From contig NZ_JADBGI010000014.1 of the NCBI RefSeq assembly GCF_014892575.1, positions 106,529 to 170,528 on the forward strand: a DNA stretch of 64,000 nucleotides, in the 5' to 3' direction. Positions 52,730 to 61,027 of this stretch are shown here, in pieces. A program made the position numbers and the translations under genes. The notes under the pieces were generated by a model. That model saw nothing but the letters and a program-made list of their open reading frames with translations, searched no databases and had not been told where the DNA came from. Position 1 is the stretch's first letter. Each line of letters opens with the position of its first letter. This DNA is from Nocardiopsis coralli (lineage in GTDB: Bacteria; Actinomycetota; Actinomycetes; Streptosporangiales; Streptosporangiaceae).

Positions 52730-53401
52730 ATGCGTATCGTCATCGCCGGGGGACACGGCAAGATCGCCCTGCGTCTGGCCAAGCAGTTGGCCGACCGCGG
52801 GGACCAGCCCGTCGCCCTCATCCGCAACCCCGACCATGCCGCCGACGTCGAGGAGGCCGGTGCGGAGGCCGCCCTCATCGACCTGGAGAAGGCAACCGTC
52901 ACCGAGCTGTCCGAGAAGCTCATGAACGCCGACGCCGTCGTGTTCGCGGCCGGTGCGGGCCCGGGCAGCGGGGCCGCGCGCAAGGAGACCGTGGACCACA
53001 AGGCCGCGGTGCTGTGCGCCGACGCCGCCTCCCTCGCCGGGGCGCGCCGTTTCGTGCAGATCTCCGCGATCGGTGTCGACGACCCGGTCCCGGAGGGCAC
53101 CGAGCCGGTCTGGGCCGCCTATGTCGAGGCCAAGCGCGCCGCCGACGCCGACCTGCGCGAGCGCAACCTGGAGCTGGACTGGACGATCCTGCGTCCGGGC
53201 CGCCTGACCGACGAGCCGGGCACCGGTGTGGTCGACCTGGGCGAGGGCGTGGCCCGCGACTCGGTGTCCCGTGAGGACGTGGCCTCCGTGGTCGTGGCGC
53301 TCCTGCACGAGCCGGGGACGGCCGGCAAGGTCCTCAACCTGGTGAACGGTGCGACGCCGGTCGACGAGGCCGTCCGCGAGCAGGCCGACGGCTCGAACTA
53401 G
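52730..53401 (+). CDS. NAD(P)-binding SDR-like protein (atypical extended type)
   Basis: A 223-residue Rossmann-fold protein. The nucleotide motif is GGHGKIALRLAKQLA near residue 7, followed by D51 at the end of the next strands. VQISAIGVDDP near 104 and YVEAKRAADADLRERNLELD near 126 match the YxxxK region of atypical SDRs such as the YhfK/NmrA-like group. The last part SREDVASVVVALLHEPGTAG is typical. Substrate unknown. It may be transcribed from a start close to the ATG, since TACGCT lies six bases upstream. Confidence 0.85.
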   Translation: MRIVIAGGHGKIALRLAKQLADRGDQPVALIRNPDHAADVEEAGAEAALIDLEKATVTELSEKLMNADAVVFAAGAGPGSGAARKETVDHKAAVLCADAASLAGARRFVQISAIGVDDPVPEGTEPVWAAYVEAKRAADADLRERNLELDWTILRPGRLTDEPGTGVVDLGEGVARDSVSREDVASVVVALLHEPGTAGKVLNLVNGATPVDEAVREQADGSN

Positions 53402-53576
53402 CCGCTGTGGGCACCCGGTTCCATCCAGGGCGTTTCCGGACCATCTGTGGCCAGACGGCCCGACCGGGGGCATCATGGGTGGAGCCCGGCGCCCTCACCC
53501 CCGCTGGAGGCGGCGGCCGGGCGTTCGGCCCGACGGGGACGTCGCGCTCCTCACCAGAGCAGATGGGTAGTTTTCT

Positions 53577-54080
53577 ATGAGCGTCACACAGGTCGTGCGG
53601 GACAGTACGGTCGTCGAGCACGCCAAGGTCGCGGCGCAGCAGAAGCGCCGGATGTTCGTCGTCGAGCTCGACGCCAACGCCTACGACGAGGCGGGGAGCA
53701 AACTGCGTCCCGGTCTGACCCGCATCCTGGAGGGGATCGAGGAGGCCGGCTGGAGGCTGGACATCGTCTCCCCCAGTGAGAAGCAGGGCGACGCCTCGCG
53801 CCTGTTCCTCTTCCGGCCCGACAACACGTCCGGGTCCGGTCAGGAGCAGCAGGCCCAGCAGCAGGCGCCGCAGGACGCCTCGGGCCAGCAGCCCGCCTAC
53901 CCGCAGTACCCGACCGGCGCGCAGCAGCAGTACGACCCCTACGCCGGTTACCAGCAGCAGGGGTACGGGCAGCAGTACGCGCCGCAGTACCCCGGGTACG
54001 ACCCGAACCAGTACCCCGGTTACGGGCAGCAGCCGGGTTACGGACAGCAGTACCCGGGTTACGGCCAGCAGGGCTGGTGA
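53577..54080 (+). CDS. Unknown protein with prion-like Gln/Tyr/Gly/Pro tail
   Basis: A 167-residue protein in two parts. Residues 1-83 look folded, with a basic QQKRRMFVVELDANAYDEAG and GIEEAGWRLDIVSPSE; I do not recognise the family. Residues 84-167 are almost only Q, Y, G and P with repeats of PGYGQQ and QQQ, like the low-complexity domains that drive phase separation in eukaryotic RNA-binding proteins. No signal peptide or membrane helix. The ribosome-binding site is weak (GGGTAG). A classic T-run terminator follows. Confidence 0.75.
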   Translation: MSVTQVVRDSTVVEHAKVAAQQKRRMFVVELDANAYDEAGSKLRPGLTRILEGIEEAGWRLDIVSPSEKQGDASRLFLFRPDNTSGSGQEQQAQQQAPQDASGQQPAYPQYPTGAQQQYDPYAGYQQQGYGQQYAPQYPGYDPNQYPGYGQQPGYGQQYPGYGQQGW

Positions 54081-54093
54081 CCCGACGCCCTTC

Positions 54094-54125
54094 GGGCCCT
54101 TCCGCACGGCGGAGGGGCCCTTTTT
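54094..54125 (+). terminator. Intrinsic terminator after the prion-like gene
   Basis: GGGCCCTTCCGC pairs with GCGGAGGGGCCC over 12 positions (one G-U) around a 3-base loop and is followed by TTTTTC. Confidence 0.85.
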
Positions 54126-54376
54126 CATGCCCGGAACACGTGCGGCGTCCGTTTCCGATGCATTCGTTCCGGGCGCCCTCAGGACATTCTTTCGTTTGTG
54201 TAACACGGAGGCGCCGTTACGCCTCGACATGTCCGCCATACCGGGCGCAGAGCCGAGAAATGGCCGAGGAAACTCGGCGTTCTTCCGGGAAAGTACTCCA
54301 AGCAGGCGGCCAACTACGCTAAGTTATTTCCGGCGGCTACAGCCACCCTGTTTTGAACTTCCGAAAGGCAAGAAGC

Positions 54377-54589
54377 ATGTCCCGTATCGCCAAGGTTTCC
54401 GGCTTCGTCCTGGCCACCGGCCTCGCCTTCGGTGCCTTCTCCGGCACCGCCGCGGCCGACAACAACGCCGACGTCCAGAACATCACCATCCCGGTGTGCG
54501 TGGACGTCCTCAAGGCGTCCGGCGTGAGCGCCGAGGGCTGCAACGTCGTGGACATCAACGACACCGACGGCATCTCGGTCGACGACTAG
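54377..54589 (+). CDS. Small secreted two-cysteine protein, copy A
   Basis: A 70-residue protein with a Sec signal (MSRIAKVSGFVLATGLAFGA, cleavage after AAA) and a mature part of about 43 residues starting DNNADVQNITIPVCVDV, with a second cysteine in EGCNVVD and the end GISVDD. The VQN..IPVC core resembles the larger secreted copies at 45.6-47.0 kb. GAAAGG precedes the ATG. About 250 bp of untranslated DNA with AT-richer pockets lies upstream. Confidence 0.78.
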   Translation: MSRIAKVSGFVLATGLAFGAFSGTAAADNNADVQNITIPVCVDVLKASGVSAEGCNVVDINDTDGISVDD

Positions 54590-54668
54590 GACCCGAGCCG
54601 CACAGACCTCGGGGCCGAGTGCCCCGTAGGACCCCGTAACTCATCCTGCAACCGAAAAGGACACCATC

Positions 54669-54881
54669 ATGAAGCGCATCATCACCGCCTCCGGCTTCGT
54701 TCTCGCCACCGGCCTCGCCCTGGGCGCCATGGCCGGCCCCGCGTCCGCCGACAACAACGCCGACGTCCAGAACATCACCGTCCCGGTGTGCGCCGACGTC
54801 ATCAGCTTCTCCGGCTTCAGCATGGAGGGCTGCAACGTGGTCGACGTCAACGACACCAACGGCATCTCCGTCGACGACTAG
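54669..54881 (+). CDS. Small secreted two-cysteine protein, copy B
   Basis: A 70-residue tandem paralogue of the preceding gene, identical in length, signal cleavage region and cysteine spacing. DNNADVQNIT, EGCNVVD and GISVDD are unchanged, while the segment between the cysteines differs most (ISFSGFSM against LKASGVSA). AAAAGGA precedes the ATG; a strong hairpin follows. The 79-bp gap suggests cotranscription. Confidence 0.78.
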   Translation: MKRIITASGFVLATGLALGAMAGPASADNNADVQNITVPVCADVISFSGFSMEGCNVVDVNDTNGISVDD

Positions 54882-54923
54882 AGACTTCGTCCTGCTTGCG
54901 AGCAGGATCTGTGCGGGAGCGAC

Positions 54924-54952
54924 ACGGGGCGCGGGCCGGGGCCGCGCCCCGT
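54924..54952. terminator. Terminator between copy B and the GNAT gene
   Basis: ACGGGGCGCGG pairs with CCGCGCCCCGT over 11 bp around a 7-base loop, followed by TTCTC in the plus direction. It lies between convergent genes. Confidence 0.75.
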
Positions 54953-54969
54953 TCTCGTGCCCGGGGCCC

Positions 54970-55512
54970 TCAACCCGTTCGGCACGGACCGTCCGGCACA
55001 CCCTGGACGGGGTCGTCGGCCAGGCGTGCGTGCGCACCGGTGTCGTACCGGTGGTCGCCGTAGCGGAGCTTGGCGCGCTCGATGCCTTCGGGCCGGAAAC
55101 CCGCGCGCCGTGCGGCAACGCACGAGCCGGGGTTGTCGAGGCGGTGGCCCAGCTCCAGGCGGAACAGGCCCAGGCGACTGAAGGCGAATTCGCTGATCAG
55201 GAGAGCGCCCGCGGTTGCGACCCCGCGCCCGCGTGCGGCGTGGTGGGTCCAGTAGGACACCCAGCCCCAGCCGTGACGGGAACTGGTCACCGCGACCTGG
55301 ACGTGCCCGAGCGGGGCATCCCCGGCGGGGCCGACGACGGCGAAGCCGTGCACGTCGCGTTCGCGCACGAGTTCGGCTCGGTGGGCGATCCACTCCAGCG
55401 CCTGGCCCGGTGACTCGGGGACGCGGGGTTCCTGGCGGACGAGCTCGGGGTCGGTGAAGGCGTCCAGGAGCCGGTCGGCGTCGTCCGGTGTCCACTCACG
55501 CAGTCGGTACAA
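54970..55512 (-). CDS. GNAT family N-acetyltransferase
   Basis: About 180 residues with the GNAT fold, similar to ribosomal-protein-alanine acetyltransferase-like enzymes. LYRLREWTPDDADRLLDAF begins the fold; the acetyl-CoA loop is visible as ARGRGVATAGALL and LDNPGSCVAARRAGFRPEG matches the conserved C-terminal helix. The start is a TTG 8 bases after GGGGGAGAG; a GTG 14 codons upstream is an alternative. Substrate unknown. It diverges from the Uma2 gene. Confidence 0.8.
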   Translation of the reverse strand: MYRLREWTPDDADRLLDAFTDPELVRQEPRVPESPGQALEWIAHRAELVRERDVHGFAVVGPAGDAPLGHVQVAVTSSRHGWGWVSYWTHHAARGRGVATAGALLISEFAFSRLGLFRLELGHRLDNPGSCVAARRAGFRPEGIERAKLRYGDHRYDTGAHARLADDPVQGVPDGPCRTG

Positions 55513-55620
55513 GCCCGTCTCTCCCCCGTCGTCCCGGCAGCGGGTTCCAGTGTGCACCGGTGGCAGTACGGCCTGTGAAACCGGCCGGTAACCAGGGAAC
55601 GGCGCTCGATACTGGTCCGC

Positions 55621-56217
55621 ATGGACGTGACTGATCACCGCGATGGGGCGGGGGCGTTGACCGTGGACGACCTGGCACGCACGCCGGACGACGGCCGCCG
55701 GTACGAGCTGGTCGACGGGGGGCTCGACGTGTCCCCTCTTCAGGAGGCGGGACACACGATCGTGCGTTCCCGGCTCACCTACCTCCTGGGCAGATCGGTA
55801 CCCGATACGTACGACGTCCTGGCCGGGACGGGGATCATCCTCTCCCCGACGGCGTTCCGCATCCCGGACGTGGCGGTCTTCGACCAAGGGCTTCCGGACG
55901 AAGGCTATTTCACGACCCCGCCACTGCTCGCGGTGGAGATCCTCTCGCCCGAGAGCGCCTTGCGCGACGGCCATACCAAGCGGGCCGAGTACGCGGCGTT
56001 CGGCATCCCTGCGTACTGGGTCATCAACCCACACCCGGGATCGACCGGCATCGCGGAGATGCGCCTCGTGGACGGCCAATACCACGACGTGACCCAGATC
56101 CACGGCGAGGGCGTCTTCGAGACGGAGGTGCCGTTCCCCGTGCGCCTCGTCCCGCAGTGGTTGGTGGCCTCCGGCCCCTGGCGCGATCACATCGGGGGAC
56201 CGGCCGGAGCCGACTGA
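55621..56217 (+). CDS. Uma2 family protein (DUF820, nuclease-fold)
   Basis: A 198-residue Uma2 protein with a restriction-endonuclease-like fold. Family features are TVDDLARTPDDGRRYELVDG near residue 14, the putative metal site FRIPDVAVFD near 79 and LLAVEILSPES near 101, followed by HTKRAEYAAFGIPAYWVINP. These genes occur in many copies in actinomycetes and cyanobacteria; their biological role is not established. No toxin partner or mobile element is adjacent. Confidence 0.88.
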   Translation: MDVTDHRDGAGALTVDDLARTPDDGRRYELVDGGLDVSPLQEAGHTIVRSRLTYLLGRSVPDTYDVLAGTGIILSPTAFRIPDVAVFDQGLPDEGYFTTPPLLAVEILSPESALRDGHTKRAEYAAFGIPAYWVINPHPGSTGIAEMRLVDGQYHDVTQIHGEGVFETEVPFPVRLVPQWLVASGPWRDHIGGPAGAD

Positions 56218-56380
56218 CCGCGACACCGGCCCGGGCTGGTCCGCGGGGACGTGAGGGGGCAGCATGTCACTCAGGAACGTCCGGTCCGGGTACGTACCGA
56301 GCGCCGGGCATCCGGCCGACGGGCGTGGCGCGAGAAGCTCGGCGGCTGACCGGGACAGAGGGGTTGGACGGGGTACCGGC

Positions 56381-57274
56381 ATGACGACGCAGACCTTCGA
56401 AGCACACCGCCCCCTGCTGACGGGGGTCGCGTACCGGGTCCTGGGCGACCGCTCCGAGGCCGAGGACGTGGTCCAGGACACCTGGCTGCGCTGGGACACC
56501 GTCGACCACACCGCCGTCGACGACCCCCGCGCCTACCTCGTGACGACCGCGTCCCGCCTGGCGCTCGACCGCGCCCGCAGCGCCCGTGCCCGCCGGGAGT
56601 CCTACGTCGGCGAATGGCTCCCCGAGCCCGCGGCGCCCGAGGCCGACGCGGAACAACGGGCGGAGACCGCCGACTCCGTGGGGTTCGCACTGCTCGTGGT
56701 GCTCCAGACGCTGAGCCCCCTGGAACGGGCGGTGTTCGTGCTGCGTGAGGCGTTCGCGTTCCCGTTCGCGGAGGTCGCCGAGATCGTCGGGCGCAGCGAA
56801 GCCACCACCCGCCAGCTCGCGCGGCGCGCACGCGACCACGTGCGCGAGCAGAGCCCGCGGTTCACGCCGGACCGGGCCGAGCACCGGCGCATCACCGACC
56901 GGTTCCTGACCGCGTCCCTCGAGGGCGACCTGGACGGGCTCACGGAACTGCTGACCGAGGACGCCGTGTTCGTCGCCGACAGCGGCGGCCGCACGAAGGC
57001 GCCCCTGCACGCGCTGCACGGTCCGGACAAGGTCGCACGTTTCCTCACCGCGATCGGCGGCCGGGCGGACCGGTTCCTGGAGTCCGCGGGGCTGCCCGCC
57101 GACACCCCGTTCGGTCTCGACCCCACGGACTCCGGCGGCACCCCAGCCGTGGTCATGCACGCAGCCGGGCGCGCGTTGATGCTGGTCACGTTGGAGATCG
57201 AGGACGGACGCGTCCGCCGGATCCTCATGGTCTCCAACCCGGACAAGCTCACCCGGGTGCCCGTGCCCGAGTGA
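56381..57274 (+). CDS. sigJ: ECF41-type RNA polymerase sigma factor (SigJ-like)
   Basis: A 297-residue sigma factor. Region 2 (YRVLGDRSEAEDVVQDTWLR) and region 4 (LSPLERAVFVLREAFAFPF) are joined by a linker with WLPEP near residue 85, and a SnoaL-like C-terminal domain of about 110 residues carries DSGGR and the terminal NPDKL motif. These three motifs define ECF41, in which the C-terminal domain takes the place of an anti-sigma factor. The next gene is an oxidoreductase, as in ECF41 loci, with a matching promoter. I chose the ATG at MTTQTFEAHRPLL; the frame is open upstream. Confidence 0.92.
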   Translation: MTTQTFEAHRPLLTGVAYRVLGDRSEAEDVVQDTWLRWDTVDHTAVDDPRAYLVTTASRLALDRARSARARRESYVGEWLPEPAAPEADAEQRAETADSVGFALLVVLQTLSPLERAVFVLREAFAFPFAEVAEIVGRSEATTRQLARRARDHVREQSPRFTPDRAEHRRITDRFLTASLEGDLDGLTELLTEDAVFVADSGGRTKAPLHALHGPDKVARFLTAIGGRADRFLESAGLPADTPFGLDPTDSGGTPAVVMHAAGRALMLVTLEIEDGRVRRILMVSNPDKLTRVPVPE

Positions 57275-57289
57275 TGCGTTCCGGGCCGA

Positions 57290-57317
57290 TGTCACGGATC
57301 ACTCCCCCGGCCCCGTC
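57290..57317 (+). promoter_or_regulatory. Candidate ECF41 promoter of the FAD oxidoreductase
   Basis: TGTCACG is followed after 17 bases by CGTC. Published ECF41 target promoters have TGTCACA and CGTC with about 16 bases between. The -10 ends 8 bases before the ATG, so the transcript would be leaderless. Confidence 0.65.
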
Positions 57318-57325
57318 TCCCCCGT

Positions 57326-58489
57326 ATGGACATCAACATCGTGGGCGGCGGCCTCGCAGGACTCACCGCGGCCGTCGCCGCCGCCGAACGCGGCGCGAAC
57401 GTGACTCTGTACGAATCCCACGAGACCCTGGGCGGCCGGGCCAGGTCGAGCTCCCCGCCCCACGTCGCCAACGAGGGCCCGCACGTGCTCTACGCCGGCC
57501 GGCCGATGCGCTGGTTGGAGGAGCGCGGGCTGTTGCCTCCCGTGCGGCGCATGCCGGCCGCGGCGTTGGCCGGGGCCCGGGCGGTGTACGGGGGCCGGCT
57601 CGCCGTCCCGCCGGCCGGGATGCTGTGGGCGGCGGCGCGGCGCGGTCTGCGCGCCCCGGTCGACGAGGACTTCGCTTCCTGGGCCACCGGGAAGTTCGGT
57701 GCCGCTACGGCGCAGACGCTGGGCAAGGCCGGCGGGGTCGCCCTCATGGACCACGACCCGGGGCGATTGTCCGCGGCCTTCGTGTGGGACCGGTTCCAGC
57801 GCGCGACGACACCGGGTCCGCCGCCGGTGTTCTACGTGCTCGGCGGGTGGACCAACCTGGTCGAGCACATGGCGCGGCGGGCCCGGGCCATGGGGGTGCG
57901 CATCGAGACCGGTGCGCGTGTGACGGAGCTGCCCGTGGGCCCGCCCGGAACCCCGGTGGTCGTGGCGACCTCGCTGGCCTCCGCACGCTCCCTGCTCGGT
58001 GACGAGTCGCTGACCTGGGAGAGCGGGCACACGTTCCTGCTCGACCTGGGCCTGCGCAGCACCGGTCGGGAACCGTCGGTCGTCTTCGATCTCGACGGGG
58101 GCGGTTTCGTCGAGCGCTACACCTGCATCGACCCGACGCTGGCGCCCCGGGGCGAGGAGCTGGTGCAGGCGCAGATGCCGGTCCGCCCCGGGGAACGGCG
58201 CGCGGAGGTGGTCGAGCGTCTGGAGGGGTTCCTCGACACCGCGCTCCCGGGCTGGGGCGACCGGGTGACCTGGCGCCGGGAGCAGGAGGCGCGGGGCCGT
58301 TCCGGCGCTCTGGACCTGCCCGGGACCACGTGGCGCGACCGGCCGGCGGTGGACCGCGGCGGGGGTGTGTACCTGGCCGGGGACTCCGTGGCGGCGCCGG
58401 GGCTTTTGGGCGAGGTCTCCATCACCAGCGCGGTCGCCGCGGTCAACGCCGCCCTCTCGCGGGAGCCCGTTCGGGCACCTGCTGCCTGA
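57326..58489 (+). CDS. FAD-dependent oxidoreductase (amine oxidase/phytoene desaturase-like)
   Basis: A 387-residue flavoprotein. The FAD-binding GGGLAGLTAAVAAAERGANV is at residues 7-26, with an acidic residue (YESHETLGGRAR) next and a C-terminal FAD motif GGGVYLAGDSVAAPG near 345. Overall layout resembles NAD(P)/FAD amine oxidases and desaturases; no carotenoid genes are nearby, so the substrate is unknown. It stands alone behind the candidate ECF41 promoter and ends at a hairpin, which suggests it is the main target of the sigma factor. Confidence 0.85.
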   Translation: MDINIVGGGLAGLTAAVAAAERGANVTLYESHETLGGRARSSSPPHVANEGPHVLYAGRPMRWLEERGLLPPVRRMPAAALAGARAVYGGRLAVPPAGMLWAAARRGLRAPVDEDFASWATGKFGAATAQTLGKAGGVALMDHDPGRLSAAFVWDRFQRATTPGPPPVFYVLGGWTNLVEHMARRARAMGVRIETGARVTELPVGPPGTPVVVATSLASARSLLGDESLTWESGHTFLLDLGLRSTGREPSVVFDLDGGGFVERYTCIDPTLAPRGEELVQAQMPVRPGERRAEVVERLEGFLDTALPGWGDRVTWRREQEARGRSGALDLPGTTWRDRPAVDRGGGVYLAGDSVAAPGLLGEVSITSAVAAVNAALSREPVRAPAA

Positions 58490-58508
58490 CGGGGAACGCG
58501 ACCCGGGG

Positions 58509-58539
58509 CCCGGGGGTGGACGACGGTTCCGCCCCCGGG
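58509..58539 (+). terminator. Terminator after the FAD oxidoreductase gene
   Basis: CCCGGGGG pairs with CCCCCGGG around a 15-base loop, followed by TCTTCG, 20 bp after the stop. Confidence 0.6.
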
Positions 58540-58698
58540 TCTTCGTGTGTGACAGGACACTTTCGCAGCCGGTGGGCGGTCGGCCCCGACCGCGGCGCAG
58601 AGGCGGCGAAGCCCGGCGCACCAGGCGTTTCCGAGGCCGTGACCTGCAGGCCGACCCGGCCCCCCGAGGGGATCACATGCCTTCCACGGAGGAATTCT

Positions 58699-58717
58699 TT
58701 AGGTTAGCCTCACCTAA
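58699..58717 (+). promoter_or_regulatory. Iron box (DtxR/IdeR-type operator)
   Basis: The 19-base palindrome TTAGGTTAGCCTCACCTAA matches the iron-box consensus TTAGGTTAGGCTAACCTAA at 17 of 19 positions. It ends two bases before the ATG of the binding-protein gene and overlaps the probable -10, so the Fe2+-bound repressor would block transcription of the transporter operon; the message would be leaderless or nearly so. Confidence 0.88.
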
Positions 58718-58719
58718 TC

Positions 58720-59856
58720 ATGAAGACCTCCACCCGACTTCTCGGATCCCCCGGAGGCCGCCCGGGCACACGTGTGTCCGCACCCCTCGCCGCGGCCTCC
58801 GCACTCGCCCTCGTCGCCGGCTGTTCCACGGTCACGCCGGCCGAGGAGAACACCTCCGGGGACACCATCACCGTCACCGACCAGCGCGGAGAGACCCTGG
58901 AGCTCGACGGCCCCGTCGAGCGCGTGGTCACCATCCCCATGCCGGCCGCCTCCCTGCTCGTGGCCGTCGACGGGGGCACCGACCACCTCGTAGGCATGAA
59001 CCCGTCCTCCCAGCAGGCACTGTCCGAGGGGATCCTCGGCGAGTACTACCCCGAGGCAGAGGAGATCGCCTCCGACATCTCCGACACCGACTTCGTGCCC
59101 AACGTCGAGAGCACCCTCGAGCTCGACCCCGACCTGGTGATCCAGTGGGGCGACCAGGGCGAGCAGCTCACCAGCCCCCTGGAGGACGCCGGCATCCCGG
59201 TGCTCGGTCTCGACTACGGAACCCAGGAGGACCTCGAGGAGTGGATCGAGATCTTCGGGGTCATCCTCGGCCAGGAGGAACGCGCCGAGCAGATCATCGC
59301 CACCCAGCACGAGCACCGCGAGACCGTCGAGGCCGCCGTCGCCAACACCGAGGACACCCCCAGCGTCCTCTACCTCAACCAGGCCGGTGACACCTACGCG
59401 GCCAACGGCACCGGCACCTACCACGACTTCTTCATCGACATGGTGGGCGCCGAGAACGCCGCCGCCGAGCTCAACGGCACCGTCGACGTCGGCATGGAGC
59501 AGATCCTGGAGTGGGACCCCGACATCGTGCTCCTCAGCCACTTCGACACGGCCGTGCCCGACGACCTCTACTCCGACCCCATGTGGGAGGACGTCACCGC
59601 GGTCCAGGACGACGCCGTGTACCGGATCCCGCTCGGCGGCTACCGCTGGGACCCGCCCAACCAGGAGTCGCACCTGATGTGGCACTGGCTCGCACAGGTG
59701 GTGCACGACGATGCCGACCTGGGCCCGCTGCGCCCGGAGATCGTCGACACCTACGAGTTCCTGTACGGCGAGACCCCCACGGACGCGCAGATGGACGAGA
59801 TCCTGCGCACCGACGAGAACTCCGCATCGGCCGGTTACGATGTCTTCGACCGGTGA
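58720..59856 (+). CDS. Iron-chelate ABC transporter, substrate-binding lipoprotein
   Basis: A 378-residue binding protein of the FepB/BtuF class (periplasmic-binding-like, helical backbone). The signal ends in the lipobox LVAGC with Cys at 35. VERVVTIPMPAASLLVAVDG near 65 and LELDPDLVIQWGDQ near 130 mark the first lobe; the second contains LEWDPDIVLLSHFD near 265. The ligand is expected to be a ferric siderophore or other Fe complex because of the iron box. A conserved DxYxxN-like arginine pair is not obvious, so ligand type is open. First gene of a five-gene operon. Confidence 0.88.
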   Translation: MKTSTRLLGSPGGRPGTRVSAPLAAASALALVAGCSTVTPAEENTSGDTITVTDQRGETLELDGPVERVVTIPMPAASLLVAVDGGTDHLVGMNPSSQQALSEGILGEYYPEAEEIASDISDTDFVPNVESTLELDPDLVIQWGDQGEQLTSPLEDAGIPVLGLDYGTQEDLEEWIEIFGVILGQEERAEQIIATQHEHRETVEAAVANTEDTPSVLYLNQAGDTYAANGTGTYHDFFIDMVGAENAAAELNGTVDVGMEQILEWDPDIVLLSHFDTAVPDDLYSDPMWEDVTAVQDDAVYRIPLGGYRWDPPNQESHLMWHWLAQVVHDDADLGPLRPEIVDTYEFLYGETPTDAQMDEILRTDENSASAGYDVFDR

Positions 59857-61027
59857 GGCCGACCGCGCGCAGCGGCCGGAGGGGCGGGCCTCGGAGGCGG
59901 TGACGCGCGAGGCGGATCCCCAGGACACGGCCCCGGACGCGCAGGCCCCGGAGCAGGCCCCGTACACGCGCACCCCGATCGACGACTCCACCCTCCCCGG
60001 TCACCGGCGCAACGCCCTCATCATGGCCGGCCTGGTCGTGCTCACCGCCGCGGCCACCGTCGTGTGCCTCGCCGTGGGCCGCTACGCCCTCGACCCCGCC
60101 GACGTCGTGCGCATCCTGGCCTCCCGGGTGCACCTGCTCACCGACCTCGTGCCGCAGACCTGGACCGACTCCGACGAACGGGTCGTGGTCATGGTGCGCG
60201 GCCCGCGCGTGGCCTCGGCGCTGCTCATCGGCGCGTCCCTGGCGGTGTGCGGGGCCGCGATGCAGGCGGCGTTCCGCAACCCCCTGGTCAACCCGCAGAT
60301 CCTCGGCGTCTCGCACGGCGCCTCGTTCGGCGGGGTGCTCGCGATCGCCATGGGATGGTCGGCGGTGGCCTTGGTCTCCGCGGCGCTCGCCGGCGGCCTC
60401 GCGGTCCTGGCCCTGGTGTGGGCGCTGTCCCGGCGCGAGGGCGGCGGGGCGCTCACCGTGGTGCTGGCCGGGGTCATCATCGGCGCGTTCTTCTCCGCGC
60501 TGGTCTCGGTCGTGACCTACCTGGCCGACCCCTACGACACCCTGCCCGGCATCGTCTTCTGGCTCATGGGGTCGCTCGCCACCTCCACGTGGCCGACCGC
60601 GACCGTGGTCGCCGTGACCACCCTGATCGGGATGCTCGTCGTGGTCCCGCTGAGGTGGCGGCTCAACGTGCTCACACTCAGCGACGAGGAGGGGCGCGGA
60701 CTCGGCGTTCCGGTCGCCGCCCTGCGCTGGGTGGTGCTGGGCGCGACCGCGCTCATGGTGGCCGGCGCGGTGTCGGTGTCGGGGGTCATCGGCTGGATCG
60801 GCCTGGTGATCCCACACCTGACCCGCCTGATCGTGGGACCCGACCACCGGGTCCTGGTTCCGGCCTCCGCCCTGCTCGGCGGGGTCTACCTGCTGGTCAT
60901 CGACACGTTGGCGCGCACGGTCACCGCCGGGGAGGTCCCCCTGGGCGCCCTGACCGCGCTCATCGGTGCGCCGGTGTTCTTCCTGCTGCTGCACACGAAC
61001 CGGAGAAGGGTGTGGAACGGTGATTGA
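59840..61027 (+). CDS. Iron-chelate ABC transporter permease (FecCD family)
   Basis: A 395-residue FecCD/BtuC-type permease that probably acts as a homodimer, since only one permease gene is present. It has an unusually long, hydrophilic, Asp/Glu/Gln/Pro-rich N-terminus of about 55 residues before the first membrane helix (NALIMAGLVVLTAAATVV). Conserved MVRGPRVASALLIGASLAVC and FRNPLVNPQILGVSHGASFG motifs are present, and the coupling-helix region is EEGRGLGVPVAALR. The start overlaps the binding-protein gene by 17 bases; a GTG 20 codons downstream would remove part of the extension. Confidence 0.88.
   Translation: MSSTGEADRAQRPEGRASEAVTREADPQDTAPDAQAPEQAPYTRTPIDDSTLPGHRRNALIMAGLVVLTAAATVVCLAVGRYALDPADVVRILASRVHLLTDLVPQTWTDSDERVVVMVRGPRVASALLIGASLAVCGAAMQAAFRNPLVNPQILGVSHGASFGGVLAIAMGWSAVALVSAALAGGLAVLALVWALSRREGGGALTVVLAGVIIGAFFSALVSVVTYLADPYDTLPGIVFWLMGSLATSTWPTATVVAVTTLIGMLVVVPLRWRLNVLTLSDEEGRGLGVPVAALRWVVLGATALMVAGAVSVSGVIGWIGLVIPHLTRLIVGPDHRVLVPASALLGGVYLLVIDTLARTVTAGEVPLGALTALIGAPVFFLLLHTNRRRVWNGD

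Noticed and set aside
54970..55512. GNAT protein as antitoxin/toxin pair with the Uma2 gene
   Set aside because: The genes diverge, there is no small DNA-binding partner, and the GNAT sequence resembles general acetyltransferases rather than TacT-type toxins.
55621..56217. Uma2 nuclease as part of a defence system
   Set aside because: No partner gene, mobile element or overlap with a defence gene; Uma2 genes are common singletons.
57326..58489. Carotenoid biosynthesis locus
   Set aside because: Only the FAD oxidoreductase resembles a desaturase; no crtB, crtE or cyclase gene is nearby.
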